Source: Yponomeuta sedellus (lineage: Eukaryota; Arthropoda; Insecta; Lepidoptera; Yponomeutidae). From it: 64,000 bases of DNA. A model generated the notes under the pieces. It saw only the letters and a list, made by a program, of their open reading frames with translations. It had not been told where the DNA came from and did no database searches. The stretch lies in assembly GCA_934045075.1 (NCBI GenBank), contig OW203722.1:2883001-2947000 (forward strand). The letters run 5' to 3'. The translations under genes were made by a program, and so were the position numbers. Shown in pieces: positions 18,327 to 27,869 of this stretch (positions are counted from its first letter, which is position 1; each line of letters begins with the position of its first letter).

Positions 18327-20909
18327 TTAAATTTTTATTCCACTGTTCATAATGAATTTATATAAGGGGGCGAAAAAGGTAGGATTGCTAAGTAGATTTG
18401 GAAGAAGAGTTGGTGTAGGGACACCCGTTTCGCAGCTGATTGTGTCAAGTTCCGTGATAAGTATTAATCTGTGCAATTTAAATTCTTGACAGTTGAGCAC
18501 GAGATGGTTTAGGTCGGCGTTTTCAGTTCCACAGTAAATGCAGTTCGAATCTTGGGCTAGGCTGAGTCTATAAAGGTGAGCTTGGGTTTGGCAGTGGCCG
18601 AATCTCATTCTGTTTAGGGTGGTTATGTATTTCCGGCAGTTTATGTCTTTTTTCCGATGGTACCAAGGTTGGGCGGGCGGGCTTCCTTGGATGTCTCTAT
18701 ACCAGCTTCCTTTCTCTTTACTGATCTCATTCCAGTAGTTGCACCATATTGCTTTCAGATTCTCATTCAGATGAACATGGAGATCAGTAAATGGCAATTT
18801 GAGGTCTGTAGAGTGATCCTCGTCAGGGTCCAGATTTGCAGCTCGATCGACGACTTCATTTCCAGTGATACCCCGGTGAGCAGGTACCCACATTAACTTA
18901 ACTACCTTACCACTAACTAACAAACTATTTAACAAATTCTTTATATTATAGATGAGATAATTTACATTATAACGAAGGCAGTTACCTTCTAAAGCTAATA
19001 ATACACTGAGTGAGTCAGTAAATATAATTATATTACAAGTATCAATATTTTGAACGTAAATTAAAGCTTGATGGATAGCATAAGCTTCGGCGGTAAAAAT
19101 GCTACATCTAGTGTCAATTTTAAAACATTTAGTTTTCTTTAACTGAGGGTCAAAAAATGCTGAGTTTACCCTATCAACTGTTTTAGAGCCATCAGTATAG
19201 ATGGAATACAGATGATTATTTTCCAGGAAAGCAAGTAAATCTTGTTGGTTCGTAATGCATGGTTTATGTACAAAATTATTTTTCAATAGAATATCGAGAT
19301 CCATCCTATAGAGGGGCCACAAATTATCCTGATGCAAATTTTTTGTTAAATCATTCAAATGTAAAACTATTCTTAATAAGGTTGGTATGTTACCATTTAA
19401 TATCTGATTAAAATTTGCATAAGGAGCCACTGAATTGCCCAATTCAGTGGCATGCATTGGTAAAATGTGATCTAAGACAACTCTATTATTTTTAGTTAAC
19501 ATTTTCAAACAGAACCTTTCAGCTAGCTGTAGACGTCTAAGATGTAAAGGGGGAATGCAAGCCTCACATTGCATTGCATTAATTGGAGTAGAGCACATAG
19601 CCCCTGTAATAATTCTCAAAGCTTTATTCTGAATAACTTCTAATTTCTTCAGCAAAGCAAGGCTTGCCCCCATATAAGCAATTGAGCTATAATCGAAATG
19701 GCTGCGCATAATGCTCTTATATAACATAGATAATATTTTTGGGTCAGACCCCCAATGTACTCCTGCCAGAGACCGAAGTATATTAAGGGCTTTGGAGGCG
19801 TTTTTGATGATATAATTTATGTGAGATTCAAATGTTAGCCTATGATCCAGCAATATACCAAGAAACTTCTTTTCTTTCAACCAAGGTATAGGGAGATTAT
19901 TGTATTCTACCAAACTATTACAAGGAGAGAGCCTTTTGGAGAAAAGCATAGCTCCACTCTTTAATGGATTTATAACCAATTTGAGCTTATTAAAATAATA
20001 ATTATGCACTTGAGAGAGGGCTAAATTTAAATTATTTACAGCTATATTTACATCCTTATGTACAGAGTATATTAACAAATCATCTGCATACTGCAGGAAT
20101 TGAACTCCAGTCTGGGTCAGATATTTATTTATCTGAGATGTATAAATATTGTACAATAAAGGGGATATGGTTGCTCCTTGCATAGTACCTTTAAAAACTT
20201 GTCCTGGTCCGTGTAGTATGTTGTTAAATTTAACATACATAGTCCTATCATAAAGAAAATGAAATATCCATTTACAGACATGTCCTGGCATACCAATCTC
20301 TGATAAAATTCCTGCCAATACAGATGGATCAACATTATCAAAAGCTCCCTGTACATCAAGAAATGCACATACGGTGGCTGATTGGCTGTGAAAGGAATTC
20401 CTGATGTCAGAGATGAGTGAAGTAAAGCTCTCTGTAGCACTACGACCCTTCCTGAAGCCGAATTGCTGCTCTGGTAAGATTTTATTCTGCTCTACGTAAT
20501 GGTCTAATCTGGTTTTAAGCATAAACTCAAACAATTTACCTACACATGAGGATAAAGAAATTGGTCTATATGAATTAAAGTCATCACTAGACTTGTCTGG
20601 TTTCAATATAGGAATAACGCATTGTGTTTTCCAAGCTTCAGGAATGGACTGAGTCATCCACAATACATTGTACATTTCCAATAACGATTTTTGGGCATCA
20701 ACATGCATGTTCCTAATAAGCTTGTAAGGAATGTCATCTAATCCTGGGGTTGTATCTTTTCTATATTTGATAGCAAATGTGAATTCTGCAAAGGAAAATG
20801 GTTCTGAAAGATGAGCACAATTACTATTCCCTGTGTTATTAAAGATTTCATTTAATGAGTTTATGTCTATGTTTTTTTTCAGGAGGAGACGGTGGAGCAT
20901 ATTTATCAA
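18327..20909 (-). CDS. LINE ORF2, C-terminal part: reverse transcriptase and RNase H
   Basis: 860 codons, overlapping the endonuclease frame by 62 bases in a different phase; the switch falls in the A run at about 20870-20879 (an indel or a sequencing error). The first 15 or so codons are not native. Reverse transcriptase spans about 30-330: YRPISLSS, FLDVQGAFDN (motif A), KGTMQGATISPLL (motif B) and QYADDLLIYS (motif C, the catalytic YADD). RNase H spans about 570-710: YTDGSK, FTAEAYAIHQAL, IFTDSLSVLLAL and WVPAHRGITGNEVVDRAA supply its acidic residues and His. A C-terminal CCHC finger follows (CIYCGTENADLNH, then C). All catalytic residues of RT and RNase H are present. Confidence 0.93.
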   Translation of the reverse strand: MINMLHRLLLKKNIDINSLNEIFNNTGNSNCAHLSEPFSFAEFTFAIKYRKDTTPGLDDIPYKLIRNMHVDAQKSLLEMYNVLWMTQSIPEAWKTQCVIPILKPDKSSDDFNSYRPISLSSCVGKLFEFMLKTRLDHYVEQNKILPEQQFGFRKGRSATESFTSLISDIRNSFHSQSATVCAFLDVQGAFDNVDPSVLAGILSEIGMPGHVCKWIFHFLYDRTMYVKFNNILHGPGQVFKGTMQGATISPLLYNIYTSQINKYLTQTGVQFLQYADDLLIYSVHKDVNIAVNNLNLALSQVHNYYFNKLKLVINPLKSGAMLFSKRLSPCNSLVEYNNLPIPWLKEKKFLGILLDHRLTFESHINYIIKNASKALNILRSLAGVHWGSDPKILSMLYKSIMRSHFDYSSIAYMGASLALLKKLEVIQNKALRIITGAMCSTPINAMQCEACIPPLHLRRLQLAERFCLKMLTKNNRVVLDHILPMHATELGNSVAPYANFNQILNGNIPTLLRIVLHLNDLTKNLHQDNLWPLYRMDLDILLKNNFVHKPCITNQQDLLAFLENNHLYSIYTDGSKTVDRVNSAFFDPQLKKTKCFKIDTRCSIFTAEAYAIHQALIYVQNIDTCNIIIFTDSLSVLLALEGNCLRYNVNYLIYNIKNLLNSLLVSGKVVKLMWVPAHRGITGNEVVDRAANLDPDEDHSTDLKLPFTDLHVHLNENLKAIWCNYWNEISKEKGSWYRDIQGSPPAQPWYHRKKDINCRKYITTLNRMRFGHCQTQAHLYRLSLAQDSNCIYCGTENADLNHLVLNCQEFKLHRLILITELDTISCETGVPTPTLLPNLLSNPTFFAPLYKFIMNSGIKI

Positions 20910-22089
20910 TGAAGGCTGGAATCCATTCGTCGTTTTTGGGCATTTTGGGTAATGTTACACGTTTGAATCTTTTGATGTAATTCCAAATAGTGCTTATAGG
21001 TGTATACCTGTTAAAAGATTCAACTAATTTAGTCCATCCGTATTTCTTCTTTTCTTTTAATAATCTTTTTTTAAAAGCATTTAATTTTTTATATTCAATG
21101 TAACTCGACATATTACCATTACTTCTATACATATTTAGAGCTTCTTTACTTTTATTAACAGCATCTGAGCATTCATTGTCCCACCAAGGAACAGGCTTTT
21201 TAATGACAATGCTATTAGTTTTCCTTAGCTTTGGAATAGTGACATCTTTAATCTGATTAAGTTCTTCGCAAAAATCATTGTAAGTTTTGACTGGGTTACT
21301 ACTGTCTATATTAAATTGCCCTAATATTCTCTCTGTTTCAGATGCATAAGCCTGCCAATCTGCTTTATTATAAAGATATCGATCAGCGGAATTACCAATA
21401 TCGTATTTATGAATTGTGGTGTGAATTGTTATAACTGTTGGAAAATGATAGCTGCCCATCGCATCATCATGAACTGTCCACTCGCAAAGAGGAGCAACAG
21501 AAGGACTGACAGAAGAAATATCAATTGCAGAAGGCATTTTAGAAGGACTACCTACAGTGGTAGGAAAACCAGTGTTTAATATACATAGATCATACTCATC
21601 GAGTGTGTTATAGATCTCATTACCGCGAGAGTTAGACCTCAAACACCCAAAAGCGACGTGATGGGCGTTGAGATCGCCCGAAAAAAGCATTGGTTTCGGT
21701 AACATATTCAAAATCTGTTTGAGTCTTCTGCACTGAAATCTACGGTTATCATTAGGAGGCGGTATATAACTACAGAGAATTGATAAATTACCAGCATTGG
21801 TTTGTAAGATTATTGCAGCAGAATGCATAAAATTGTAAAAAGGAACAGAGACAGTAGAGAATTTCAAATTGGATTTAACTAAAATTGCTACACCTCCTCG
21901 TCCATCTTTCCCGTCTTGTCGAATTATATTGTAATTAGGAATATTAAAAGTGCTATTGTTCCTAAGCCAAGTCTCATTTAAAAGACAAACGTCTACATCA
22001 TTATTTAATAAAAATGAAATTAATAATGGCTTCTTGTTAATAACTCCTTCTACATTAAACTGTACTATTGTAATAAATGATTTATCCAT
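20848..22089 (-). CDS. LINE ORF2, N-terminal part: APE-type endonuclease
   Basis: The 413-codon frame starts MDKSFITIVQFNVEG and runs through an apurinic-type endonuclease that nicks target DNA for priming. Visible motifs are QFNVEG, LLNETW, GRGGVAILV, and FSGDLNAHH. The final motif, normally SDHFP with a catalytic Asp, reads GSYHFP here (residues about 208-213), so a key residue is changed and nicking is doubtful. A Lys-rich linker (about 340-400) follows. The frame then ends in a run of A's at which the RT frame takes over one base out of phase, so ORF2 was once continuous. Confidence 0.9.
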   Translation of the reverse strand: MDKSFITIVQFNVEGVINKKPLLISFLLNNDVDVCLLNETWLRNNSTFNIPNYNIIRQDGKDGRGGVAILVKSNLKFSTVSVPFYNFMHSAAIILQTNAGNLSILCSYIPPPNDNRRFQCRRLKQILNMLPKPMLFSGDLNAHHVAFGCLRSNSRGNEIYNTLDEYDLCILNTGFPTTVGSPSKMPSAIDISSVSPSVAPLCEWTVHDDAMGSYHFPTVITIHTTIHKYDIGNSADRYLYNKADWQAYASETERILGQFNIDSSNPVKTYNDFCEELNQIKDVTIPKLRKTNSIVIKKPVPWWDNECSDAVNKSKEALNMYRSNGNMSSYIEYKKLNAFKKRLLKEKKKYGWTKLVESFNRYTPISTIWNYIKRFKRVTLPKMPKNDEWIPAFIDKYAPPSPPEKKHRHKLIK

Positions 22090-23248
22090 TATTCTGTAGT
22101 GATTTAATCAACACTTCCTGCACAATGGAAGCATTGATTTTGGGCAAATTACCATTCGCCAATGTTACCAAAGCTCCTACCAAACCATTTAAGATGAAGT
22201 CGCTCTTGACTATTTCTTTGACTAAATTTGAATTTGAGATCACAAGTTGTGGAGGTTCTGTTACTATGGGTTTTGTGGGAGCCTTAGCAATCATTGGCGA
22301 AGGCTTGGCTTTCAGTGGAGGGAAGTTCGAGTTGTAGTTTTTGACAATATTGTCTTGTTTTTTGGCTGAAGCAGCAATTTTTGCATAGTTAGTCCTATTA
22401 ACATGTTCTTCTAACTTGTTTTTTTTAACTGGACAGTCTCTGGAAATTGCCAAGTGAGGCCCTTGGCAGTTGATACATTTCAATTCATCCTCTTTGTCGC
22501 ATTTTGTGAAGTGGTGCTCACCAGAGCAGATAGAGCACTTCTGCAGTCCCTTACAGAACTTCGCTCCATGGTTAAATCTGAAGCACTTAAAGCACTGCAG
22601 AAGTGGTGCTCTGTACTCATTGACCTTAAATCTATACAGATCTAGGTATACATACTCCGGTAGTGTCTGTGACAAGAAAGTCACAGACACTGAACTGTAC
22701 GGAACAATTTCTCCGTTGACCTTGCGGGTAAAGCGCCTTACGCCTACAATTTCAAATTCTGCTGCAAGTTTCTTAAACAGTTCTTCATTCGTGATACTTG
22801 TTGGAACGAAGCGAAGGACCCCAATAGTCTCTACAGACCTCGCGGGAATATAGGCTCTAAAGCCCTGTTTCTTCAGCAGTTCGTCATTCGTCAGGAAGTT
22901 GTTCGCATTGGAAGCTTGTCCAAAGCACACACCAATTTTATTAGCATTGATGCGCTTGATGCCCACCACGCCCTTGACGTCATTTTTGAAGATCGTGTTT
23001 AGCTGGTCAGGGTTTTTATTACCAATTCTGCCATTTTCGGATTCAACAAAGACAATGAATTCATCGCTCACCAAATTTTCCGCGTACAGCCGCCTGTAAC
23101 CTGGTTTCAGATATGGCTTGAATCCATCATCCTGCTGCTGCTCGCCGTGATGTTCGCGTCCATGGTCCTCAGTTCGCCCCCTCTTTAATTTGGGAGGAGG
23201 TTCATCCTCGGAAAGCCCAGGGGGCTTTGCCCCCGGGCGATCTTTCAT
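22082..23248 (-). CDS. LINE ORF1: gag-like RNA-binding protein
   Basis: A 388-codon frame for the element's nucleic-acid-binding protein, which packages its RNA. The N-terminal 50 residues are Pro-, Lys- and Glu-rich. An RNA-recognition-like middle follows (about 60-200). Three zinc knuckles in a row lie at about 217-275: CFKCFRFNHGAKFC (C-X2-C-X4-H-X4-C), CSICSGEHHFTKC, and CINCQGPHLAISRDC. The last part is Lys/Pro-rich with a hydrophobic C-terminus. The stop codon overlaps the ORF2 start by 8 bases (22082-22089), so ORF2 is probably made by reinitiation. The frame is intact. The start was chosen as the first ATG after the leader. Confidence 0.92.
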   Translation of the reverse strand: MKDRPGAKPPGLSEDEPPPKLKRGRTEDHGREHHGEQQQDDGFKPYLKPGYRRLYAENLVSDEFIVFVESENGRIGNKNPDQLNTIFKNDVKGVVGIKRINANKIGVCFGQASNANNFLTNDELLKKQGFRAYIPARSVETIGVLRFVPTSITNEELFKKLAAEFEIVGVRRFTRKVNGEIVPYSSVSVTFLSQTLPEYVYLDLYRFKVNEYRAPLLQCFKCFRFNHGAKFCKGLQKCSICSGEHHFTKCDKEDELKCINCQGPHLAISRDCPVKKNKLEEHVNRTNYAKIAASAKKQDNIVKNYNSNFPPLKAKPSPMIAKAPTKPIVTEPPQLVISNSNLVKEIVKSDFILNGLVGALVTLANGNLPKINASIVQEVLIKSLQNNG

Positions 23249-23396
23249 CTCGCCGAACCTAACGACGATGTTTTAAATACTTTTAGCGTAAGTTTATCGA
23301 GTTTTAACAATTTTCAGAAATATTTTGGAAAAATTTTCAAAAAACGCGCCTATCCTCTTCAAAAGCCCGCCAAAAAAAAAAAACTTTAACAGGGAA

Positions 23397-25105
23397 AAAA
23401 CGTAACCACAGATTAAATAAAACGGCTTAGGGAGTGTTTTTGTGAAACCGTGTTTCCGATAAGGCCGTTCAACTTGGAAAAAAGGAATGAAGTTTGCATT
23501 GCCGTTTTCCCGCCAATTTTTTTTATAGCCGGCTATTATAAAGTAATTTTTTTTTCATTTTCATCATTGAAAAAAATGGTAAATGCTATGCCAAAATCTA
23601 TGTTTCTTTAAATAAATTGTTGAAAACAAACTACAATAAAGTTCAAAATTATTTTTACAAGTTATATTATATTGTTTAATTAATACTAACTTTAATTTTA
23701 CATTGCCCTCTAATTGATTTTCAACAAAAATGTAAATATAAAACTACCTGGTTTTTCTTTAATATTTTGACAGCTGTCAAATGAAAAAACCTCTCCCTAG
23801 GACTGAAAAGTATTACTTTCAACTCACTCTTCAGGAAACTTCAGACATACTTTGAGAGTATTAACAAAGAAAAATAATAAAAGTAGCAAAGTCTACAGTG
23901 ATCATCGTGCTTTTAAACCTTCTCAAGTATATTTTGTACTAAAAAATTACATCGAACACTAGTCAATACGTGGTCACAAACAACCAGTGTTCACTACTTC
24001 GACTAGTTCAATGTTATTTCGGGTGTACTATATTTTTCCACCAACACGCCAACGCCGCCCGTGCGTGACGACAATATCATTAAAACACAACCTAGATAGA
24101 TATTCCCGATAAGAAAAATATCCAATACATTGTCGGCGATAGAATCTTCTTTATCATGAAAAAAGTACACGTTTCAAGCCCAAAATCCAATTTCCCGTAT
24201 ATTTTCCGTTTGTAGTTCGAGCGAACGTATCAATATTATTACTACACGTAACATTATGCTGAGGGTACCGTAACGCAAATGCCTTTGTGATATTTTTCTT
24301 TGAAGCCCTCTCTCATAAGACAATATAGAATACATACCTACTTTTTAGGGTTCCGAACAAAAAAGGTGCCAAATGCACAACGCTGAGTCAGCTGCCTTTT
24401 GTCGCAATTTAGACACAACACAGGCTAAACGTATGTCTTTTTTTTTGTTTCGTTTATTGTGTATTTCGTTTATTTCTCTTGTGTTTATCTGCTTATTTTG
24501 TTTCTGTGACGTGTCTTGTTGGTATAATAAATGGCTTTCTTTCTTTCTTTAAAGGGACTTTATTATTCGATACCTTCGCTGTCTTTCTGTTTGACCTTCT
24601 GCGTGGATAGCATCGTAAACTAAAAATTTTACTAAAAGCTCTTAGTCGCACCGTTAAAATAGATTTGTGAGCTAAAACTACAGTATTTCAAACGAATTTT
24701 TATCTAATCCATCAAACGCAGACATTATTTTACCTCACGCGAACGAACGAAAAAATATAAATTGTTATGAATTGCACTCGTAAATTCCACCATTCGGAAC
24801 GAAAAAAATCAATGCTATCGCCCATCTATCCTATACCTTACAGCGTCCTCACATCATCCGAAATCCTGCCATTGCGACAACGACACGATTTATCTACGGT
24901 GACACTAATATTTCCATCCATTTCCTCGTTACTTTACAATCTGAATTTTTACGATATGAAAATTTTTTTTTTTGCGGAGAGAGTGTCTTCTTCTGTAATG
25001 ATCATTTGCTAGAACGCTCAATACAGTGAATGTATGAAAATTAGTAACTTTTTTATATCATTACTTATCTTTTCGCTGCTTTATGGTATTATGAAGTAGG
25101 TAAGG
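23397..25105. other. No recognised gene; possibly host intergenic sequence
   Basis: The longest stretch in the window without clear repeats. At 24430-24550 there is a T-rich segment ending GGTATAATAAATGGC and (TTTC)n, likely a plus-strand LINE 3' end. At 24345-24415 a fragment begins AGGGTTCCGAAC, a dispersed moth repeat by recall. No open frame above 90 codons. Confidence 0.45.
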
Positions 25106-25425
25106 TACCTATTTATAACCTACTAGCTGACCCAGCGAACTTTGTACCGCCTAACAGTCGATTCTTTAATGATTTTTTTTATTTTTCTCTCTGTAAGAAC
25201 CATCCTTGTACTTCAAAGAATATTCTAAAAAAAAGAAATAGCGAAATCTGTTCAGCTGCTCTCGAATTTGCGCTTACTAACACATTCAGAGATAAATTTT
25301 TATATTATAGACTAGCTGACCCAGCGAACTTCGTACCGCCGTACCGCCTAACAGTCGATTCTTTATTTTTCTTATTTTTCCCTCCGTAAGAACCATCCTC
25401 GTCTCCCTCCTATCTTTAAGGGGGC
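25106..25425 (-). repeat. Two copies of a LINE-tail repeat (TAGCTGACCCAGCGAAC)
   Basis: 25124-25215 and 25312-25400 both carry TAGCTGACCCAGCGAACTT, GTACCGCC and GATTCTTTA, and the second has an internal duplication of GTACCGCC. Probably 3' regions of an RTE-like element in minus orientation. Confidence 0.55.
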
Positions 25426-25750
25426 TTGCAAGTATTTCGTTAAATTCATGGCAAACATACCTTTTTTTCTGTAGCCTCGATTGTATCCCACTCCTGGGCA
25501 AAGGCCTTCCTTTTCGCTTCCCACTCCTCTCTGTTTATGGCCACCTCCAACCAATCTGGCCGTGAGGTTATCTCGCCATCTCTCCTTGAGTCGGCCACGC
25601 TTTTGATATCCGTCGCGCGGAACCCAGTCAGTGACCATTTTTGCCCATCTCTCTGGGCCCATACGGCTTAGGTGGCCCGCCCAATTCCACTTCAGCTTAG
25701 CCGTTGCAGCTCCAACCTCGATGATTTTGGTTCGAGAGCACAGCATTGTA
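25372..25750 (-). pseudogene. RTE-like LINE, C-terminal RT remnant
   Basis: On the minus strand from 25746: RTKIIEVGAATAKLKWNWAG, then HLSRMGPERW and RLKERWRDNLTARL, the thumb-like C-terminal region of RTE-like RT. The frame then shifts, and GLCPGVGYNRGY is the out-of-phase version of the ending (YAQEWD...). No RT catalytic motif remains. Confidence 0.7.
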
Positions 25751-26288
25751 TTTTGTCAACACCCAGAATACTGTGCTCCATTGCCCATTGGCAAATCTTA
25801 AGTCTCGACATCTGATATTCGGCCAAAGACTAGATTTGAGCATCGTAAGTTAAAATAGGCAGGCACATGTCGACGACTTTTTGCTTCAGGGCTAGTGGTC
25901 AATTTCAGTTCTGTTATATTATTATTTTAGCTTGTTCTGGTGTACCTATAAACAATATTCTGTTTATCCATGTTATCGGAGTCGTGTCGAACGGACTAAA
26001 AGCGCCTGTAAGCAAAAAATATCAATGCTATCCCCCATGTACCCTACGTGTGACAACTCGTTGTTTCTGACAAAGAAAACAAAACGTCACGCACACGTAA
26101 AAAAACAACTATCGGCTTCGTATGAAAATGAAACTATAACTTGTTTATACTATCGAGTTGCGGTTGTACCTAGCTTCGGGTTTGTTTTTGCCTGCAGCGA
26201 TCAGATGCACCCGAACATTGCTCGCTTTTATCCAGCACGTTTAAAGAAAGCACATGTTTTTTTAGCTACGAGATAAAAATACTAGGTA
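25751..26288. other. No recognised gene
   Basis: Two overlapping frames at 25867-26276 show no motif. A short segment (AATATCAATGCTATCCCCCATGTACCC, described at 26017-26043) echoes 24806-24832, suggesting a low-copy repeat. Confidence 0.35.
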
Positions 26289-26290
26289 AT

Positions 26291-26582
26291 AAATAAAAAA
26301 TAAAAACCGACTTCGGCACCACGAGGCACTAAAAATGCAGAAATATTAAACGAATGTGATCTATAAATTCGAAATTCGTATATTTCTAGGTATTGTAGAA
26401 GTATATCTTGGAGTCGGTGCCTAGCTCCAGACCATCACATAAATTTTGGGCACCGACTCCAAGATATACTTCTACAATACCTAGAAACATACGAATTTCG
26501 AATTTATAGATCACATTCGTTTAAATTATTTCTGCATTTTTAGTGCCTCGGGGTGCCAAAATCGGTTTTTATTTTTTATTTA
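26291..26582. mobile_element. Foldback element with arms of about 130 bp
   Basis: The left arm (26291 to about 26421) and right arm (about 26450-26582) are inverse copies with only a few differences, separated by a loop of about 28 bp. Inner arm ends read GGAGTCGGTGCC and GGCACCGACTCC. Outer ends read AATAAAAACCGACTT and its inverse. No coding capacity. It resembles foldback or hairpin MITEs; the AACCGACTTC end resembles the MITE at 42806-43113. Confidence 0.88.
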
Positions 26583-26639
26583 AAAATTTTATTTCACGGT
26601 TTTTAGTGCATAACAAGTGTGGTTTTAATAACTACGCGT

Positions 26640-26866
26640 GCCTACAGTGTATTATTTATTATTTTTTATTCGCTCCATAGGCATTCAATTAGTAACTGCA
26701 TTCAAGCGCTCGGTTTGGATATTTTTTATCTTGGCCTTTGCTAATAATCCCCTGTTTGATCGAAATATATTTGCCCGAATGTCCTATCATCCTCTTCATA
26801 TGTTCAATCGAGCGCAACATTCCTTTCTCAATTCTAGTCTCATCTCTTTTAGTTAACATGTTTATC
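26640..26866 (-). pseudogene. Degenerate LINE RT C-terminus (RERCGLKED family)
   Basis: Minus-strand reading gives traces of the same C-terminal region as at 42031-42426 (ERNVALD...HMKRM..., then FAKAKIKN). It is heavily mutated. Its plus-strand counterpart begins just beyond the inserted SINE, so two opposed copies once met here. Confidence 0.5.
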
Positions 26867-26870
26867 AAAA

Positions 26871-27208
26871 CGCTCGTGACCTAGGCGAACCGAGTGATTG
26901 GAATCAATCACTTGGATTAAGCAGTAACGGGTGCGGTCAGGTGCAGGATGGGTGAGCGTCCCGTGACTATCGCTAGTGGCATTTATTCGCACGTTAAGCC
27001 GTTGGTGCCGGCTGTCATATAATGGCTGTCGTGAAGGCATGTCAGAGGCCTCATGGGCGGCTTGATAACTTCTGACAGCAAGAACCGCCACTGTCTTACA
27101 ATCCTCCACCAACCCGGACTTGGCCCCCGTGGTGGAGTATGGCCTAACCTTCCTGGGATGCAGGAAGAGACTGGTGCCCCAGCAGTGGGGACATACAAGG
27201 GTTGATAA
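26871..27208 (+). repeat. 5S-derived SINE, subfamily A
   Basis: CGCTCGTGACCTAGGCGAACC at the start (26871 on), then the 5S-like GGATTAAGCAGTAACGGGTG and GGATGGGTGAGCGTCCC. A short deletion removes part of the body (after GCATTTATTCGCACG). The 3' end is CATACAAGGGTTGATAACG. Confidence 0.8.
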
Positions 27209-27214
27209 CGAACG

Positions 27215-27600
27215 AACTCTATCAAAACATTGGCCTTTGCATCTACGTAATGATTAGAGAACGTTGTGGACTGAAAGAGGATATAGTGACTAGAATTCAG
27301 AAAAGAATGTTGCGTTGGTTTGGACATGTGGAGAGGATTAAGGAAGAAAGATCGACGAAACAAATATATATTAAGAATGTAAGTGGAAGGGCTGGTAAGG
27401 GACGTCCCAGGTGGACATACATCGACCAAATAGGGGATGTATTAGCAGAGGGGAAGATAAAAAGTAACCGGAAACGGCGTGCGTGCATGCAACGACTTCT
27501 GAACGTTGATAAAGCGAAGGTGATCTGTCAGGATCGTGGCAAGTAGAGTCCCTGGTCTCTGCCTACCCCTCTGGGATACAGGCGTGAGGTTATGTATGTT
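27215..27600 (+). pseudogene. LINE RT C-terminus (RERCGLKED family)
   Basis: The plus-strand frame reads IRERCGLKEDIVTRIQKRML, RWFGHVERIKEERSTKQIY, GRAGKGRPRWTYIDQIGDVL and RRACMQRLLNVDKAKVICQD, ending at a stop where relatives continue KWQSLVSAYPSGIQA. The conserved C-terminal extension of a moth RTE-like RT, by recall. 5'-truncated, with no catalytic motif. Confidence 0.7.
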
Positions 27601-27604
27601 TGTA

Positions 27605-27715
27605 TCTGCGTGATGAGATGATGTATCCAGCGTCCAGTGGCACCTTCACGTACACAAGACGGGTGAAGGGACTAGTCGGACGCTGCAGTGCCTAGGAGAT
27701 TGTATTTTTTTTTAC
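27605..27715 (+). repeat. Dispersed repeat (CACCTTCAC family)
   Basis: CAGTGGCACCTTCACG, GACGGGTGAAGGGAC and GACGCTGCAGTGCCTAGG. Matches the inverted piece at 2640-2745 and the tandem pieces at 31440-31690. Confidence 0.6.
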
Positions 27716-27869
27716 ATAAACCTTAATTTATTGATTTTGATAATAAACATGAGATGTTTTAGTTTCGCCCCTGAGGTCGAGGTAAAAGGAAAGAGGTTTT
27801 AAAAGTTTTAAGGTAGATAAAAGGCTAGAAAATATACTTAACTTAAAAGTGAATATTTTACGGTTTTAA

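Larger units (their letters stand above)
18161..23396 (-). mobile_element. Full-length I/Jockey-type LINE with 12-bp target duplication
   Basis: TTTAACAGGGAA occurs at 18161-18172 and 23385-23396 and bounds a 5.2-kb minus-strand element. The 3' end is a long A run (seen as T's from 18173). Order from the 5' end: short leader (23384-23249), ORF1 with zinc knuckles, ORF2 with endonuclease, RT, RNase H and a C-terminal finger, then a 150-bp 3' UTR. Both ends being present indicates a full-length or near full-length insertion. RNase H in ORF2 points to the I/R1/LOA side of the non-LTR tree. Confidence 0.93.

Noticed and set aside
22077..22337. Plus-strand frames opposite the LINE ORFs (also 18657, 22470, 22899)
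   Set aside because: They are antisense shadows of the LINE coding strand.
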